Below are positions 36,116-47,029 of a stretch of DNA of 64,000 nt, one piece after another. The number at the start of each line of letters is the position of its first letter. The first letter of the stretch is position 1. The translations under genes and the position numbers were made by a program. The DNA comes from Salticus scenicus (Eukaryota > Arthropoda > Arachnida > Araneae > Salticidae), in contig OZ005649.1 in the NCBI GenBank assembly GCA_963930645.1, forward strand, positions 379,335,887 through 379,399,886. Direction: 5' to 3'. The notes beneath the pieces are model-generated. The model was not told the DNA's origin. It was given only the letters and a program-made list of their open reading frames with translations, and made no database searches.

Positions 36116-36207
36116 TACTTATATCAACGTTACCCTTACGTATGCAAATTTTCGTTTCATTCTGACAACTCTTTCTCAGTGCACAAAATTTTATGGCAAT
36201 GAGTGTA

Positions 36208-36965
36208 TATTTTCAATTTTGTTCATTATTGTGTGCAAATATCATTAGATATATTAATAATGATACTAAATAAAAAATATTTAAAACTATCCTGAAGTGA
36301 AAAAAAAAATCTTCCTTTATGTAGCAAAAATTTTAATTTCTTAGAATGTATTTTTTAAATAAAATACTGGTTTTCTTTTAAGTAAAAAAAAAAATAATAA
36401 TAATCAGAATAATTAGAATAATGCAAAAGAAAAAATAATAATATTAAAGAAACCTTATAAAATAAAGGTAAGAAATACGGAATAAAAATGAAAATTTGAT
36501 GATTCAAACCTGTCAAGTTCCTTGCAAAAACTAATTTGTCTCTAGCTTAAATATTTTTTATCCTATAACAAAAAATCTCTCACATATTGATCTATCCTTT
36601 CATAAAAAGATTAAAGTTGATTTAGGGACTTCGAAACGAGGATACCTTTCAGAGATTTTAACTTTGATTTTCTTGAACGTTTCTTGAACAATTTAAAAGG
36701 CATTTTACATAAGGGTATTCTTAAAGAAAAAAAATGAGTTTTATGTATTAGTTCTGAGAATTTTTTTTTTTAAATAAAGAGACATTAAATGAATTAAAAA
36801 ATAAATAAACTGCTAATAAATATTTGTAGTCTGCTGCAATAAAAGAATAATTTTAACTTTCAATATCTTTTAAATTTAAATACGTCACTACTTAAAAAAT
36901 ACAAGAAATACTTATTTTAATCTGCACAACAAGTAAAATATAGATAAGTTAGTTTAAATTTTATT
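36208..36965. other. AT-rich non-coding stretch
   Basis: A/T homopolymers and no recognisable gene or element. Confidence 0.55.
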
Positions 36966-36969
36966 TATA

Positions 36970-39900
36970 GGGTCAATCCATTAGAAATCACCCAGGCCAT
37001 GTTGCTCAACATTTTTTATTTTTCTTATTTTTTTACCAGTTTTTCCCCGTTATTAGGTGAGTTCAAAACTATTGAAAAAAAAATTTTTAGGCTCATACTT
37101 TTTTTTTAACGGCTATTTTGGATTTGCAACGTAACTGTTTTTAGGACAAAAACGAGGTTTGCATAAAAGTATCTAAATCTGTTAATTTTATAGATATCAA
37201 GACAAAATAAAAACCAAAATTATCAGAATGACCCCCTAGATGTTTTGTACATGCATAATATTATCTACGTCGTGAGGAAAGTGAAGAAAAAAATTCACAA
37301 CTACAGATGGAAAATTAACTTAAAACGGTAATTTTAGTGCAGCAAAACTACTTAAAAAATGAAAGACTCATCAATATTTTTTTTTCCTGCGTAGATTTGT
37401 TACAGGACTAGTTACTGTAGAAGTTTCCAGCTTGAGAGTTTTATCCTTTTTTTTATATAATTTTTCAAAAATGCCCAAAATTGCATTTTGGCAATATTTA
37501 AAGTTTAATATCTCAAAAAGGACTGAGTGAAAAATTATGAAATTAATACAGATAATATCTCTTTATTACATAAACATATGATAAAAATTTGGTGACTGAG
37601 ACTCAACTGGTTCCGGAGTTATAGTACATCAAAATTGGCCAAAAATTACATTTTAGGCATACAGAATTTTGACGAAAATTTATGGTAAAAATCAACATTG
37701 TAACTTAAAATACAAAATTTTATTCAAACTGTTGATGTATATTTTATCAGTTAGCATAATAATTTTATAATTTCTTCAAAGTATTGAAGAGTGTTGAAAT
37801 TCCGTTGCATAGTTTTATTTATATGTTATGTGTTCTGCCTGAAACCGTTGTTAGTTCGATAGGGGTAATTTTCCTCACAACATTGTTTACTGGAACCCAC
37901 ACCATGTCATTTTTAGATATTTGGAAGCCAGTCTTTGTGCCATGTGGATGGAAAAATTGAACTAATAGATCATTATTTTGATCGGTCTTGTCTTTGACTA
38001 TGCCTAGCTACCAATGATAGTCGTAAATGTATGCAACGTAGTCCGTATTTGTAAGCGAAGATGCGTTAATAAACACTATGAAAGTTTTGTGCTCATCAAA
38101 TTTCTTACTTATTGATGTAGTGTAACATCTGATTTGATTATTACTTACAGGAACAAATCTATGATATTATCTTATTCATGTCACAGGCAAGCAAAATTCA
38201 AATCTTTTTGTTGGTTTAGCTTCAGTTTGTTTAATTTCTTCGGCAGAGACAAAATGTATTCTATTCTGGTTCTTTTTTCGTTTCAGTATTTGAAAATGTC
38301 TTGTGTAGTAAGAATTTAGTTATTGTAAAGTCTTTGCATGCTGGCTCTAGTTACTTCCCTTTTAGTGGTACCTCCCCCCCCCATACCATCACACAAGTTT
38401 TTCCCATGAGATGTAGCTAAAAAATTCCATTTAGCTGATGGCACCATCACTGAAGTAAATCGAATCATCTTCGCTTCGGGTAAAAAATTCTTCATTTCAT
38501 TGATGAGAGTCTTTTGAAATTCATCAGCTGTAAAGGTATCCTGAATAAGATAATCATTTATCATACAAATGCTTTTACAGCAAATTTCATTTAAAATAAT
38601 AATAATAATAATAAATGGCTGTAATGTAACTCGGCTGTTGGACCAGTGGTAGTTCTGAATTTCATCGTGAACGCAAAATTTAAAGTTTTCTGAAAAATCA
38701 CCAATGACTAAATATTCACTGTTTTTGAGATTATTTTTAAGTTCTTTGAAATGATTAGACTGAACTGTTGAAATGAAATGGTGAGATTTCAGTTTTGCTC
38801 TATCTTCCACAAGATTTAGAAATTCATCATTTGGTAGTAATCGGGTGATAAATTCTGCTCTGTCAGTTTGCACCCACTGCTTAAAAGCTACTTCCTCCGG
38901 TAAATTGCCAATTTCTTTCATTGGAACTTCCAGAAGACCTTCGGATCCTGGACATTCTGAACACTTGTCCAGCATGAAACTTTCATTCTCAATGTTACAC
39001 ACAAGTAATTCTCTCAGTTCCCTGTAATTTATTTTGAGCCTTTCTCTTTCAATCAAGAGCATTACGTTCTGGTGGTATTTGCAGACACATACACTATGTG
39101 TGCCAGATGATCCTGGGAGGACACACCACTTCGGTCGCATAGCACAAAACACTGACCATCTAATTTTGTAGTTAGGGTATTTCTGTTTGAAAAAGTTAAA
39201 TAGCTCATTTTAATTTATTATAGAGTTAATATATATACATGTACGTATAGCAATTATAATATACAGGAAAATGAATTTTTAAAATTAATTTTCGTGAAAT
39301 ACCGTGTGCGTAAAATGCAATTTTGGGCCAATTTTGATGTACTATAACTCTGGAACCAGTTGAGTCTCAGTCACCAAATTTTTATCATATGTTTATATCA
39401 TAAAGAGATGTTATCTGTATGAATTTCATAATTTTTCACTCAGTCCCTTTTGAGATATTCAACTTTAAATATTGTCAAAATGCAATTTTGGGCATTTTTG
39501 AAAATTTATATAAAAAAAAAGACGATAAAACTCTCAAGCTGGAAACTTCTACAGTAACTAGTCCTGTAACATATCTACGCAGGAAAAAAAATTATTGATG
39601 AGTCTTCCATTTTTTAAGTAGTTTTGCAGCACTAAAATTACCGTTTTAAGTCAATTTTCTATCTATAGTTGTGAATTTTTTTATTCACTTTCCTCACGAC
39701 GTAGGAAATATTATGCATGTACAAAACATCTAGGGGGTCATTCTGATAAATTTGGTTTTTATTTTGTCTTGATATCTATAAAATTAACAGAGTTAGATAC
39801 TTTTATGCAAACCTCGTTTTTGTCCTAAAAACAGTTACGATGCAAATCCAAAATGGCCGTCAAAAAAAAAGTATTAGCCAAAAAAAATTTTTTTCGACAG

Positions 39901-40008
39901 TTTTGAACTCACCTAATAACGAGGAAAAACTGGTAAAAAAATAAGAAAAATAAAAAATGTTGAGCAACAAATTTTATTCTTTTTGGGTGATTTCAAATGG
40001 ATTGACCC
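36970..40008 (-). mobile_element. 3.04-kb DNA transposon with about 0.7-kb terminal inverted repeats
   Basis: Both ends read GGGTCAATCCATT inward and are flanked by TATA (36966-36969 and 40009-40012), either a 4-bp target duplication or part of the terminus. The left arm runs to about 37675. The right arm runs from about 39296. Matches include 'CAACTGGTTCC(G/A)GAGTTATAG', 'ACATCTAGGGGGTCATTCTG' and 'CTAATAACGAGG'-type text. Between them one minus-strand ORF encodes a transposase-like protein. A unit with two very long inverted arms and a 4-bp target fits the less common eukaryotic DNA transposon superfamilies; I cannot assign it (Sola-type is one possibility). Confidence 0.85.
38316..39152 (-). 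CDS. Transposase-like protein of the long-TIR element (internally deleted, 278 aa)
   Basis: The open frame has no ATG at the stated start (GTG) and reads upstream in frame to about 39205, so the N-terminus is uncertain. The first ATG is near 39140. Visible features: 'RPKWCVLPGSSGTHSVCVC' near the N-terminus, a CxxCPG cluster 'DKCSECPGSEG', 'VIGDFSENFKFCVHDEIQN', 'ATSHGKNLCDGMGGGGTTK' near the C-terminus, and a poly-Ile tract from an AAT repeat. I recall the same motif order (SGTHSVC, DFSEN, HGK-CDG-GG-KR) in uncharacterised transposon-encoded proteins of hydra, insects and corals. The stretch normally between DFSEN and HGK appears shortened near 'FTSVMVPSAKWNF', suggesting an internal deletion. 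The acidic residues in DFSEN and CDG are candidate catalytic ones; this is inference. Confidence 0.65.
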   Translation of the reverse strand: MFCAMRPKWCVLPGSSGTHSVCVCKYHQNVMLLIERERLKINYRELRELLVCNIENESFMLDKCSECPGSEGLLEVPMKEIGNLPEEVAFKQWVQTDRAEFITRLLPNDEFLNLVEDRAKLKSHHFISTVQSNHFKELKNNLKNSEYLVIGDFSENFKFCVHDEIQNYHWSNSRVTLQPFIIIIIILNEICCKSICMINDYLIQDTFTADEFQKTLINEMKNFLPEAKMIRFTSVMVPSAKWNFLATSHGKNLCDGMGGGGTTKREVTRASMQRLYNN

Positions 40009-40047
40009 TATAGTGTTTAATTTTTAGCGCAAAAATATTTAAACATA

Positions 40048-41405
40048 CAGGGTGGTCCGAAAAACATGATAGAAAGTAAGTAATTGTAGTGGAAAGAAGA
40101 CAACATGCAAGAACATGAAACCTATTTTATTGAATAAAGATATGAATGACATTTGATATAGAAGATGCTCGAAATTTCCACCGTACTCGACTATAAAGCC
40201 GGTTCCGAAACTATATCATAACACGCTGGAGTGTGTTGGAATCAAGTGCATCAATCTTACTTCTTATGGCCGATTTCAGGTCCTCCAGTGAATCAGGGGG
40301 ACTCCTATATATTTTATTCTTAATGTAACCCCATAAGAAGAAGTCGCACGGATTTAGGTCTGGGCTGAATGGGGGCCACTCTATCCCATGCCCCGTGAAT
40401 TTCTCTGCATCCAATGAAACCAAACGCTCACCAAACGTCGTTTCAAGCCACGTGAAAACGTCAGCAGTTCTATGGGGACGAGCCCCATCCTGCATGAACC
40501 AGTACCGGCGTGTCATGTTGAGACGGCTCTCTTCAGAGACAAGATACTTCACTCCTGTGACTAATCCATCAATGAATGTTGGACCAGTTATTCGCTTCGA
40601 CGATATGGCACACCACATGACGACCCTTTGGGGATGTAGTGGCAAGGGGACACTGAGATGATGATTTCCTGTACCCAATGGCGTCAGTTCTGCTCGTTCA
40701 CGTAATCATTCAACTGAGCGTTCACTGATGGAACCATTTTCAAACTCGATCATGAGTTTTGCGGAATCTCTCCACCGCGCAGTGTCCCCCTCCTTTAGTG
40801 GCTGGCACATTTGGATCTTGTATGGACGCAACCCCACTGCTTTTGTGAACCTTTGTAATGATGTTTTGGATATGCTTAATTGTTGGGTCGTCTGTCGAGT
40901 GAAAGTGGTTGGCTGATCCTCAATGAATGCGTGTACAGGATTCCTGTTGCCATCAGTAACAACTGTGGATTTTCATTCCCACGTCTTGCTTCTTGCATCC
41001 AGAACACTCCCGGTAGATTCAAATCTGTCCATCAACCTGTAAACAGTGAAAATCAGTGTGAGATCAGGGCCAGAATATCAGCCATCTGAGGGCTTCAAAA
41101 TCACTGCGACTTTCGAGTGCTATAACTTACCGCGCGCTTATCAGTTCACTAGATGTCCTTTCCTTTCCGAACTCTGAACTACATGCCCGTCTAATAGTGA
41201 CATTACTTCGGTTACTCTCATAAAATTTTATTACAATAAATAATCGTTTTTCCAAGTTCAGAGATTCCACATTGCTTATTCTTTATTTCCGGCTATCAAG
41301 CATTCATCTGTCAGTATATGTGATGTTACAATATGGAAGAATTATATCAATACATTTGAAATCAGAAAATTAAAATGCTTTCTGTCATGTTTTCTGAACA
41401 CCCTA
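40048..41405 (-). mobile_element. Tc1/mariner-superfamily element, near full length
   Basis: Left end CAGGGTGGTCCGAAAAACAT and, reverse-complemented, right end TAGGGTGTTCAGAAAACAT. Flanked by TA at 40046-40047 and 41406-41407. The minus strand encodes the transposase. At 1358 bp the length is normal. The element begins 36 bp after the long-TIR transposon's TATA, so the two are neighbours, not nested. Confidence 0.8.
40211..41060 (-). pseudogene. Tc1/mariner transposase (wide D-D spacing)
   Basis: The open part, 40211-40678, holds 'VVMWCAISSKRITGPTFI', the second catalytic D in 'WFMQDGARPHRTADVFTWLE' and the third in 'FSPDLNPCDFFLWGYIKNK', followed by a C-terminal 'LEDLKSAIRSKIDALDSN'. I count 47 residues between the two aspartates. 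Upstream, in other frames, come 'LNDYVNEQN' with a stop where the family has W, 'GLRPYKIQMCQPLKEGD' and 'TTFTRQTTQQLSISKTSL', i.e. the DNA-binding half. One frameshift lies near 40675 and stops occur near 40700 and beyond. Plus-strand ORFs at 40395-40661, 40728-40916 and 40880-41089 are shadows. Confidence 0.8.
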
Positions 41406-41407
41406 TA

Positions 41408-42266
41408 GAATATTTTGCCCCCTCCCTCAAAAAAAAAAAAACCTCAGTTGCAAAGAATAAATATATTAAAAGATGATACAATGCTTCATATTAACAATAA
41501 ATTAATACTGAATGTCAAAATATTGACAAAATGTAAAACATATTATAAATGAAATTTTTAATCTTCTAAAAAGTAAACTGTTATGTAATACGTTAAAGCT
41601 GACATGAAAATAAATCAATTATAGATTTGACCAGATTATTCTAGTGCAATTTTAAATAAATGTAAGATGTAAACTATGTGAAAATAAAGTAATGAAGATC
41701 TAATGTATAATGATTAAATATAATTTTATTTTATTAAATTCTATATTCTGCAACATTGTACTATTAAATAAATTTTAAAGCATTGATCCATAAAATAAAA
41801 TATTTTATAAGTTACGACTGATAAATTTCAATGTCACTTTTTTTTTAATTGAAATTCAGCCTGTAATTTAATACATAAGGCATAATTATTTGCACAAAAT
41901 GTGTACTGTATAATTTGGAAACATCTATAAGAATATAAAAAAATACCAACAGTTTTCATCAAACGCGGTAAAATTTAGAGTTATGGGAATCATACATTGA
42001 TTTCTGTAATAACTATTTGTGTATTTCTAACACAATTATAACACATTGAATTCTATGCTTTACCACCTGACCGAGTTGCAATGTTATGATGTTTTCAGAG
42101 TAAAAATATTACAGATAAATAATTTAATGGTTATTTGAATTTGACTGTAAATATACATTTGAAGATAAACCTTACGGCGACAATATATAACTTGCATAAT
42201 GTCCAAAAACTTGTTTTCTGTTACTGGTTTTTAGTGTATTTTTTCTAAAATATACAGAATAATGGG
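41408..42266. other. AT-rich non-coding stretch
   Basis: No recognisable gene or element. Confidence 0.55.
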
Positions 42267-42566
42267 TAGGTTGGGTTTAACATCGCACCAGTGCTGCGCT
42301 ATTGGCAAATGGCGATAGTCTGTAAAGGATGGTCTGGAGACATGCCATCACAATTTTGATCGTCAATGGAGGGAATAACTTAACCGTTTCTGTGACCTTA
42401 ATAGGTATAATTTGGCTGAGAACATGAAGAACATTGTGGCCATGACGGATTTTATCTGTACCAGTCACTATTAATGGACACGACGGTCTTTGGCTGACTC
42501 GAACGTCAAACTCGCAATCTTCTAATTACGATCTCGGTGCTCTGCAAAATGGGCAACCACACCCCT
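42267..42566 (-). mobile_element. tRNA-derived SINE (tRNA-Thr-like head)
   Basis: On the minus strand the 5' part (42566 downward) reads 'GTGGTTGCCCATTTTGCAG' then GAGCACCG, a good A box (42549-42535). 'GTTCGAGTC' (42504-42496) is a good B box for RNA polymerase III. Between them the anticodon position of the fold would be CGT, as in tRNA-Thr. The body and 3' end follow to 42267, ending 'TTAAACCCAACCTA'. A second fragment of the 3' end is at 57499-57556. The ORF 42277-42468 is not a gene. Confidence 0.65.
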
Positions 42567-43319
42567 ATATAGCGGGAAAAATTTCTAAGTGCACTTCTGT
42601 TCAAAGGCCACCTGATTTTAGAGTCAGTTTATATCCAAAAGAAATGTTTTTCATTGTAATTTAATAGTAACTTACCTTCAATAAAGGACCATGTACAATT
42701 TTCTGCCTCACTTAGGAATCACATTTTGCATGCAGAGATAATTTTGTTTTTTGCTTGAATTGAATTGATCACTGTATATCAAATAATTAATGTTGATTTC
42801 TGTGTGTGTAATAATAATTTAAACGTAAAGAAAATTATTAAGTAATGCAAAATTGTATTTATCAATTCACATATATTTAGAGATGAAGTTTAAGCTTAGA
42901 AAGATAACTTTATGTCATACAAATAGTTAATAAATTGAAATGCAGTGGTTTCTAAATGGCTATTGTTGATTGAAAATAGCGAATTTAATTTTTAGACCTA
43001 GCAAAGAATAAAAATTTATAATTTAAATCAGTATTTTCAACTAACAAACTTTTGGAGAGATTTAGAGATAACTTCTTTTCCACTGAGAAAAAATGCTTAG
43101 TGACAAAATCTGTTCTGGTAAATAAAAATATTTCGAAAAGAAAATTATTGTTAAAAATCACTTAAAATGAAAAGAAAATGATATCAAACTATTAGAAGTA
43201 TATGTAGGTAAATGGAGTAAATTTTAATAAAACTTAATTTATAATATTTTTCCCTGATTTAAGACTTTTTGACCATTGATATAGTAATAAGATATAGATT
43301 GATCAGTGAGAGGGAAAAA
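42567..43319. other. AT-rich non-coding stretch
   Basis: No recognisable gene or element. Confidence 0.55.
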
Positions 43320-43610
43320 GTGATACCTTTTTTTTCGGGAAAAGTCACTCTAATGGCTGCTTTTCCTCGAGTAAATCGCACACAGGAATACACACGGATA
43401 ATTTAGTAAATAAAATTTATGAATAATTTATTTACTTAAGGTGAATGAAAAACTCCAGATACAGTTTCAAATTCATTTTTCTTTTTATTCTTTTTTTCAA
43501 TACTCTCTAATGGCTGATTTTAGAACTTTTTTTCGGCATCAAAATTTTTTGCACGATAACATGGGTATGATAGATCTATATATATTACTATATCTATGTT
43601 TTTGACTATC
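43320..43610 (+). repeat. Dispersed repeat, copy A
   Basis: Matches the reverse complement of 61205-61560. Shared text includes 'AAATAAAATTTATGAATAAT', 'GATACAGTTTCAAATTCAT', 'TTCGGCATCAAAA' and 'GATCTATATATATTACTATA'. A palindromic ATAAATTATTCATAAATTT segment lies in both. The copies differ mainly by long homopolymer expansions in copy B. Not coding; class unknown. Confidence 0.7.
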
Positions 43611-43728
43611 AAAAGGAAACATATCTTACTGGCCAATTTTCTAACGCATGTTGGGCTCTTTAGAGAGGTTTTAATGTATTTAAATAAATATAAATTTGTA
43701 TATTCACATTTATTTAGATTGTATACCA

Positions 43729-43765
<37 letters not shown>

Positions 43766-44534
43766 GTAAAAACTACAATGTAATGACTGTTCCACGAAAT
43801 TGTATAAAAAAAAAAAAAGAAAAAAAAATGTGAGATCGTGTTAAGAATTACTACTTTTACGAAAAAAGAGCGTGTTGCTTGATATCTATCTAAAACTATT
43901 AATTCACAAAAATAAGGAATCTAGACAACATCATCCAATTATATAAACAGGAAATAAGTTATTGCGTGATATATTTTTCTTTGGCTCACGTGGATAAGTT
44001 TCAAAATACCTTCTACTGAAAACACTAAAGTAGTTTCTTTTCCTCTATTTCTTAAGAAAAAAAAAAGACTTTTTACCAAACTAGGCAAAAACACAATTGT
44101 TTCGTGCAAGATTCTGGTATTATTATTTTTCTTTCTTTTTTTTTCTATTTTTCTTTCTTTCTATTTTTTTTTTTTTTTTTTTTTGGTCATGTTTTTAAAT
44201 TTACAAAAATTTCATTTAAAAAATAATTTTTGTGGTAAATTTTTGAAAATATTTTTGCATAAAATGCAGATTTGGGAATATTTTAATGCAAGTTGTGTGC
44301 TAATATGTAAATTTTAAATTATTTTACAGATCATGATCAAACAGTGTAAATCATTCCTACATTAATAATTTGCTACGTATTTCATCGTAAAAATTTTAAA
44401 AATTGTACCAAGTTTTGTGTGAATTTAATAAGATAAAAAAAAAAAAAAAGTAAAAATTTATGATAGCTTGAAACAAACTCACTTTTCACCCATACTGTGA
44501 CATTTTAACTTTTTAGTATTCACTTTATAGTTCT
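43611..44534. other. AT-rich stretch with homopolymers
   Basis: Poly-A runs near 43731-43760 and 43807-43828, and T-rich tracts near 44129-44184. No gene seen; the ORF 43520-43795 is low-complexity. Confidence 0.55.
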
Positions 44535-44925
44535 TACTTCCATTACCCGACTACCGTAGGTAATGGAAGTATTGTATTCGGTCCAAAAATTCGATACCTA
44601 GTTTTTACATTACTTATGTGTTTTAAGGTCTCCTGAGTCAAAAAATATAGTGTGTGAAATCTTGTGACTATCATATCTCCTAAACTAAAAAAATAGTACT
44701 AGGAAACTTCAGAATTGAGATAGGTCTGACGTACATATGAATTTTTCAAATTTTGGTGAAAATTCGAAAATAGGAAGTGCGACCGTAAGTCCGTATCTCT
44801 AAAACGACTCTACCGATTTTGTTCAAAGTTTCTATATAGACACTGTATTAGATGCCCTTTCGTATGAATTCGTGTAACAGAAGGTAGTAAAAGTCGTTGG
44901 TTGTTTCACACTAGATTTTTTTTTT
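44535..44925 (+). repeat. Hairpin-ended repeat, copy F2
   Basis: Starts with a perfect 13-bp hairpin: TACTTCCATTACC (44535-44547) and GGTAATGGAAGTA (44559-44571). Then GTATTG follows, 'TTTTAAGGTCTCCTGAGTC', and 'AAAACGACTCTACCGATTTT' further in. The hairpin differs in sequence from copy F1 but the pairing is kept. It ends before a poly-T tract at about 44918-44940. Confidence 0.6.
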
Positions 44926-45196
44926 TTTTTTTTTTTTTTTAACGGCCAAACTGATTTTTTAAAATAACACATTGCTCATCATAAATGTATAAATAGAGAG
45001 AGAGATAGAGAGAATTTAATTTTAGAGAACATTTTCATTTGAAATATCTTTATGTTGACCTGAGTAAGTAAAAAAATAAATATTTTAATTAAGACTTTAT
45101 AACTAAACACTATAAATTGCAGAAACTATCAAGAGTTTTCAAGTCAAAATAAGAGTTTTCATAAATTATTTCTAAAAAAGTTCTTTGTAAAGACAC

Positions 45197-45350
45197 GTGT
45201 CATTGATATTCAGATTAAAAACACTTTTAAAAACACGTTTTGTAAAAATTATACTTTATTTAAAAACATTTTTAAATTGTCCAGAGCTTTTCGCTTTGAA
45301 AAATCAAAGCATCATCAGGGATTTAATACATGTTTCCAATGAGCAGTTTT
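45197..45350 (-). mobile_element. Penelope-like element terminus with hammerhead motif
   Basis: Reverse complement of 49105-49240, sharing 'AAATCCCTGATGATGC', the hammerhead core and 'AATGTTTTTAAATAAAGTA'. It is one end of a PLE copy in minus orientation. The next sequence inward (45360-45660) is a repetitive region, compared with PLE 3' sequence at 57156-57400. Confidence 0.65.
45276..45325 (-). ncRNA. Hammerhead-ribozyme-like motif
   Basis: Minus strand: ATCC-CTGATGA (45318-45312), stem II GCTTTGA/TCAAAGC (7 bp), GAAA (45292-45289), then AGCTCT-GGAC. Stem I is possible through TCC/GGA. Stem III, AAGCTC, is one change from the self-complementary AAGCTT of the other copies. Fits the minimal hammerheads known at PLE termini. 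Confidence 0.65.
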
Positions 45351-45358
45351 TATATTTT

Positions 45359-46001
45359 TTACATTTCACGGTTGACAGTTAAGTCCTTTAGTAAATTGTG
45401 GAGTGCTGAGCAAAAGCAATAGTAACTTGTGAAGTCTGGTGAAGGTTGGATCAAGGAGCGAAGAAAAAGAAGGAGTGGAACTTTCATGATTACCAAGTTA
45501 CTGCACGTAGGGGTTGTAACTATTGTAGGATCAACAAAGTGCTGCAAGTAGATGTTGTAACTATTCTAGGATCAACCCGGTGCTGCAAGTAGAAGCTGTA
45601 ACTATTGTAGGATCAACAAAGTTCTGCAAGTAGAGCTTAATAGATAATAGTAGTATTGCTAGTATTTCTCTTACAAGAGTTACAGCTTCTACAGTCGGCC
45701 CTTTACACTCCTACAATAGTTAAAGCTTGTACTTTTCACTTTGTTGACCCTACAATAGTTACAGTTTCTACTTGCAGCACCGAGTTGATCCTACAATAGT
45801 TACAGATTCTACTTGCAACGCTTTGTTAATCCTACAATAGTTACAACTCCTACATGCAGTGAATTGGTAATCATAAGAGTTCCACTCCTTATTTTTCTTT
45901 GCTCCTTGATCCTACCTTCACCAGACTTCACAAGTTACTATTGCTTTTGTTCAACACTCCTCGATTTACTAAAGGACTTAACTTTCAACCGTAAAATGTA
46001 A
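45359..46001. repeat. Palindrome with internal tandem repeats
   Basis: The left arm (45359 to about 45650) and right arm (about 45670-46001) are inverted copies. Each contains repeats of a roughly 48-bp unit built on 'GTAACTATTGTAGGATCAAC' and 'TGCTGCAAGTAGA'. The two 62-aa ORFs at its ends (45359-45547 minus, 45813-46001 plus) are mirror images of one sequence and have no domain; I do not consider them genes. Confidence 0.75.
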
Positions 46002-46004
46002 AAT

Positions 46005-46080
46005 GCCTACAACGCAGTGGTTAGAGAACCGGCTGCCAGGTCTATTACATTCCCGGCAGTTCTGACGCTTGCGCAGTATG
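46005..46080 (+). repeat. Possible SINE-like segment, paired with 49015-49097
   Basis: 'CAGTGGTTAGAGAACCGGCT' resembles a tRNA A box (AGTGGTTAGAG). The segment matches the reverse complement of 49015-49097 ('GTGGTTAGAGAACCGGCAGC'). No convincing B box is seen. It may be a tRNA-derived SINE or part of a larger inverted repeat. The ORF 46017-46205 is not supported. Confidence 0.4.
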
Positions 46081-46205
46081 ACAGCCGGGTGGTTTATTAT
46101 TCATCTGCCGGTAAAGGGAACGACACTTATGAACACGTGCTTTTGATAGTTCAAATTTGTCAGGTTTATAAACCTGATATGATTATCTTAAAGCTTCAAT
46201 GTTAA

Positions 46206-46818
46206 GCAGAGTTGAAATAACAGAGTCCAGTGGAAACTGTATTCAGCAGGTAAAAAGAAATACGACAAGATTTTCTTTTAAATAAAATCATTTATTTAAA
46301 AACTAGATTGATTTGTCTAGCGAAATAAAAATCTAGCAAACGAAAATAAAAATTATAAAACATTTAGACGATTCCTTTAATAATCTTCAGGGAAGATAGA
46401 TTAATACAGAGTAGTTACTGAAGCTTATACTATTACTGAATGTAGCTTAAAAGTTTGTAGTTTTAAAAATACTATTATCCTCGAAATAATATAAAACATT
46501 TACTTAAACCTCATATAGAAAAGAACAGCTTTCTACACAGGCTTTAATACTGTTGAGGTTATCAAGGAAGCTCAAACTGAAATATACAAGCTACGTTTCA
46601 TATCAGCTTCAGTATTGCCGTGATTCACATCGGCACTAACACAGAAAAAGCCACACGATTGCGCTTCTGCCACGCTACTTATTCAATTCAAGCAGATGAC
46701 GTAGACTTATGTCATTTGCATACGGATAGCTTCGGCAAACGTATTAAGATTATGGGTCACATACAAACGGAACGCTTGCAATTTCGATGACGTAAATTTT
46801 GCAAGTTTTTTGCAAATA
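46206..46818. other. Non-coding stretch
   Basis: No recognisable gene. Slightly less AT-rich than surroundings. Confidence 0.5.
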
Positions 46819-47029
46819 CAGTCGGCAGCAAAAGTATCAGAGCACTAGCAAAAATTCCTATGTAAAAAAAAGTACACTTTATGCAGTTTTGTTAAATAAA
46901 TCCTTGTCGAATCCTGTTAGTCAGTCTAAGAACACAATTCGACAAGGATTTATTTAACAAAACAGTGTTAAGTGCGCTTTTTCCACATAGGAATTTTTGT
47001 TAGTGCTAGGATATTTTTGCTGCCGACTG
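46819..47029. mobile_element. Palindromic 211-bp MITE, copy 2 of 3
   Basis: Starts CAGTCGGCAGCAAAAGTATC after TA (46817-46818). The right end is GCCGACTG followed by CA. Same family as 35902-36115 and 59098-59306. Confidence 0.85.

Larger units (their letters stand above)
32675..36205 (+). mobile_element. Old Tc1-like element hosting three other insertions
   Basis: The left end CCCTCATTGTCATAAAA and the reverse complement of the right end (CACTCATTGCCATAAAA) form inverted repeats that continue through TTTG(C/T)GCA. Both ends are flanked by TA (32673-32674 and 36206-36207), the Tc1/mariner target duplication. Inside lie a MITE (32898-33112), a complete 1.7-kb Tc1 element (33120-34819) and a palindromic MITE (35902-36115). 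Removing them leaves about 1.4-1.6 kb, normal for Tc1. The host element's transposase remnant is on the plus strand (about 34862-35855). Confidence 0.75.
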
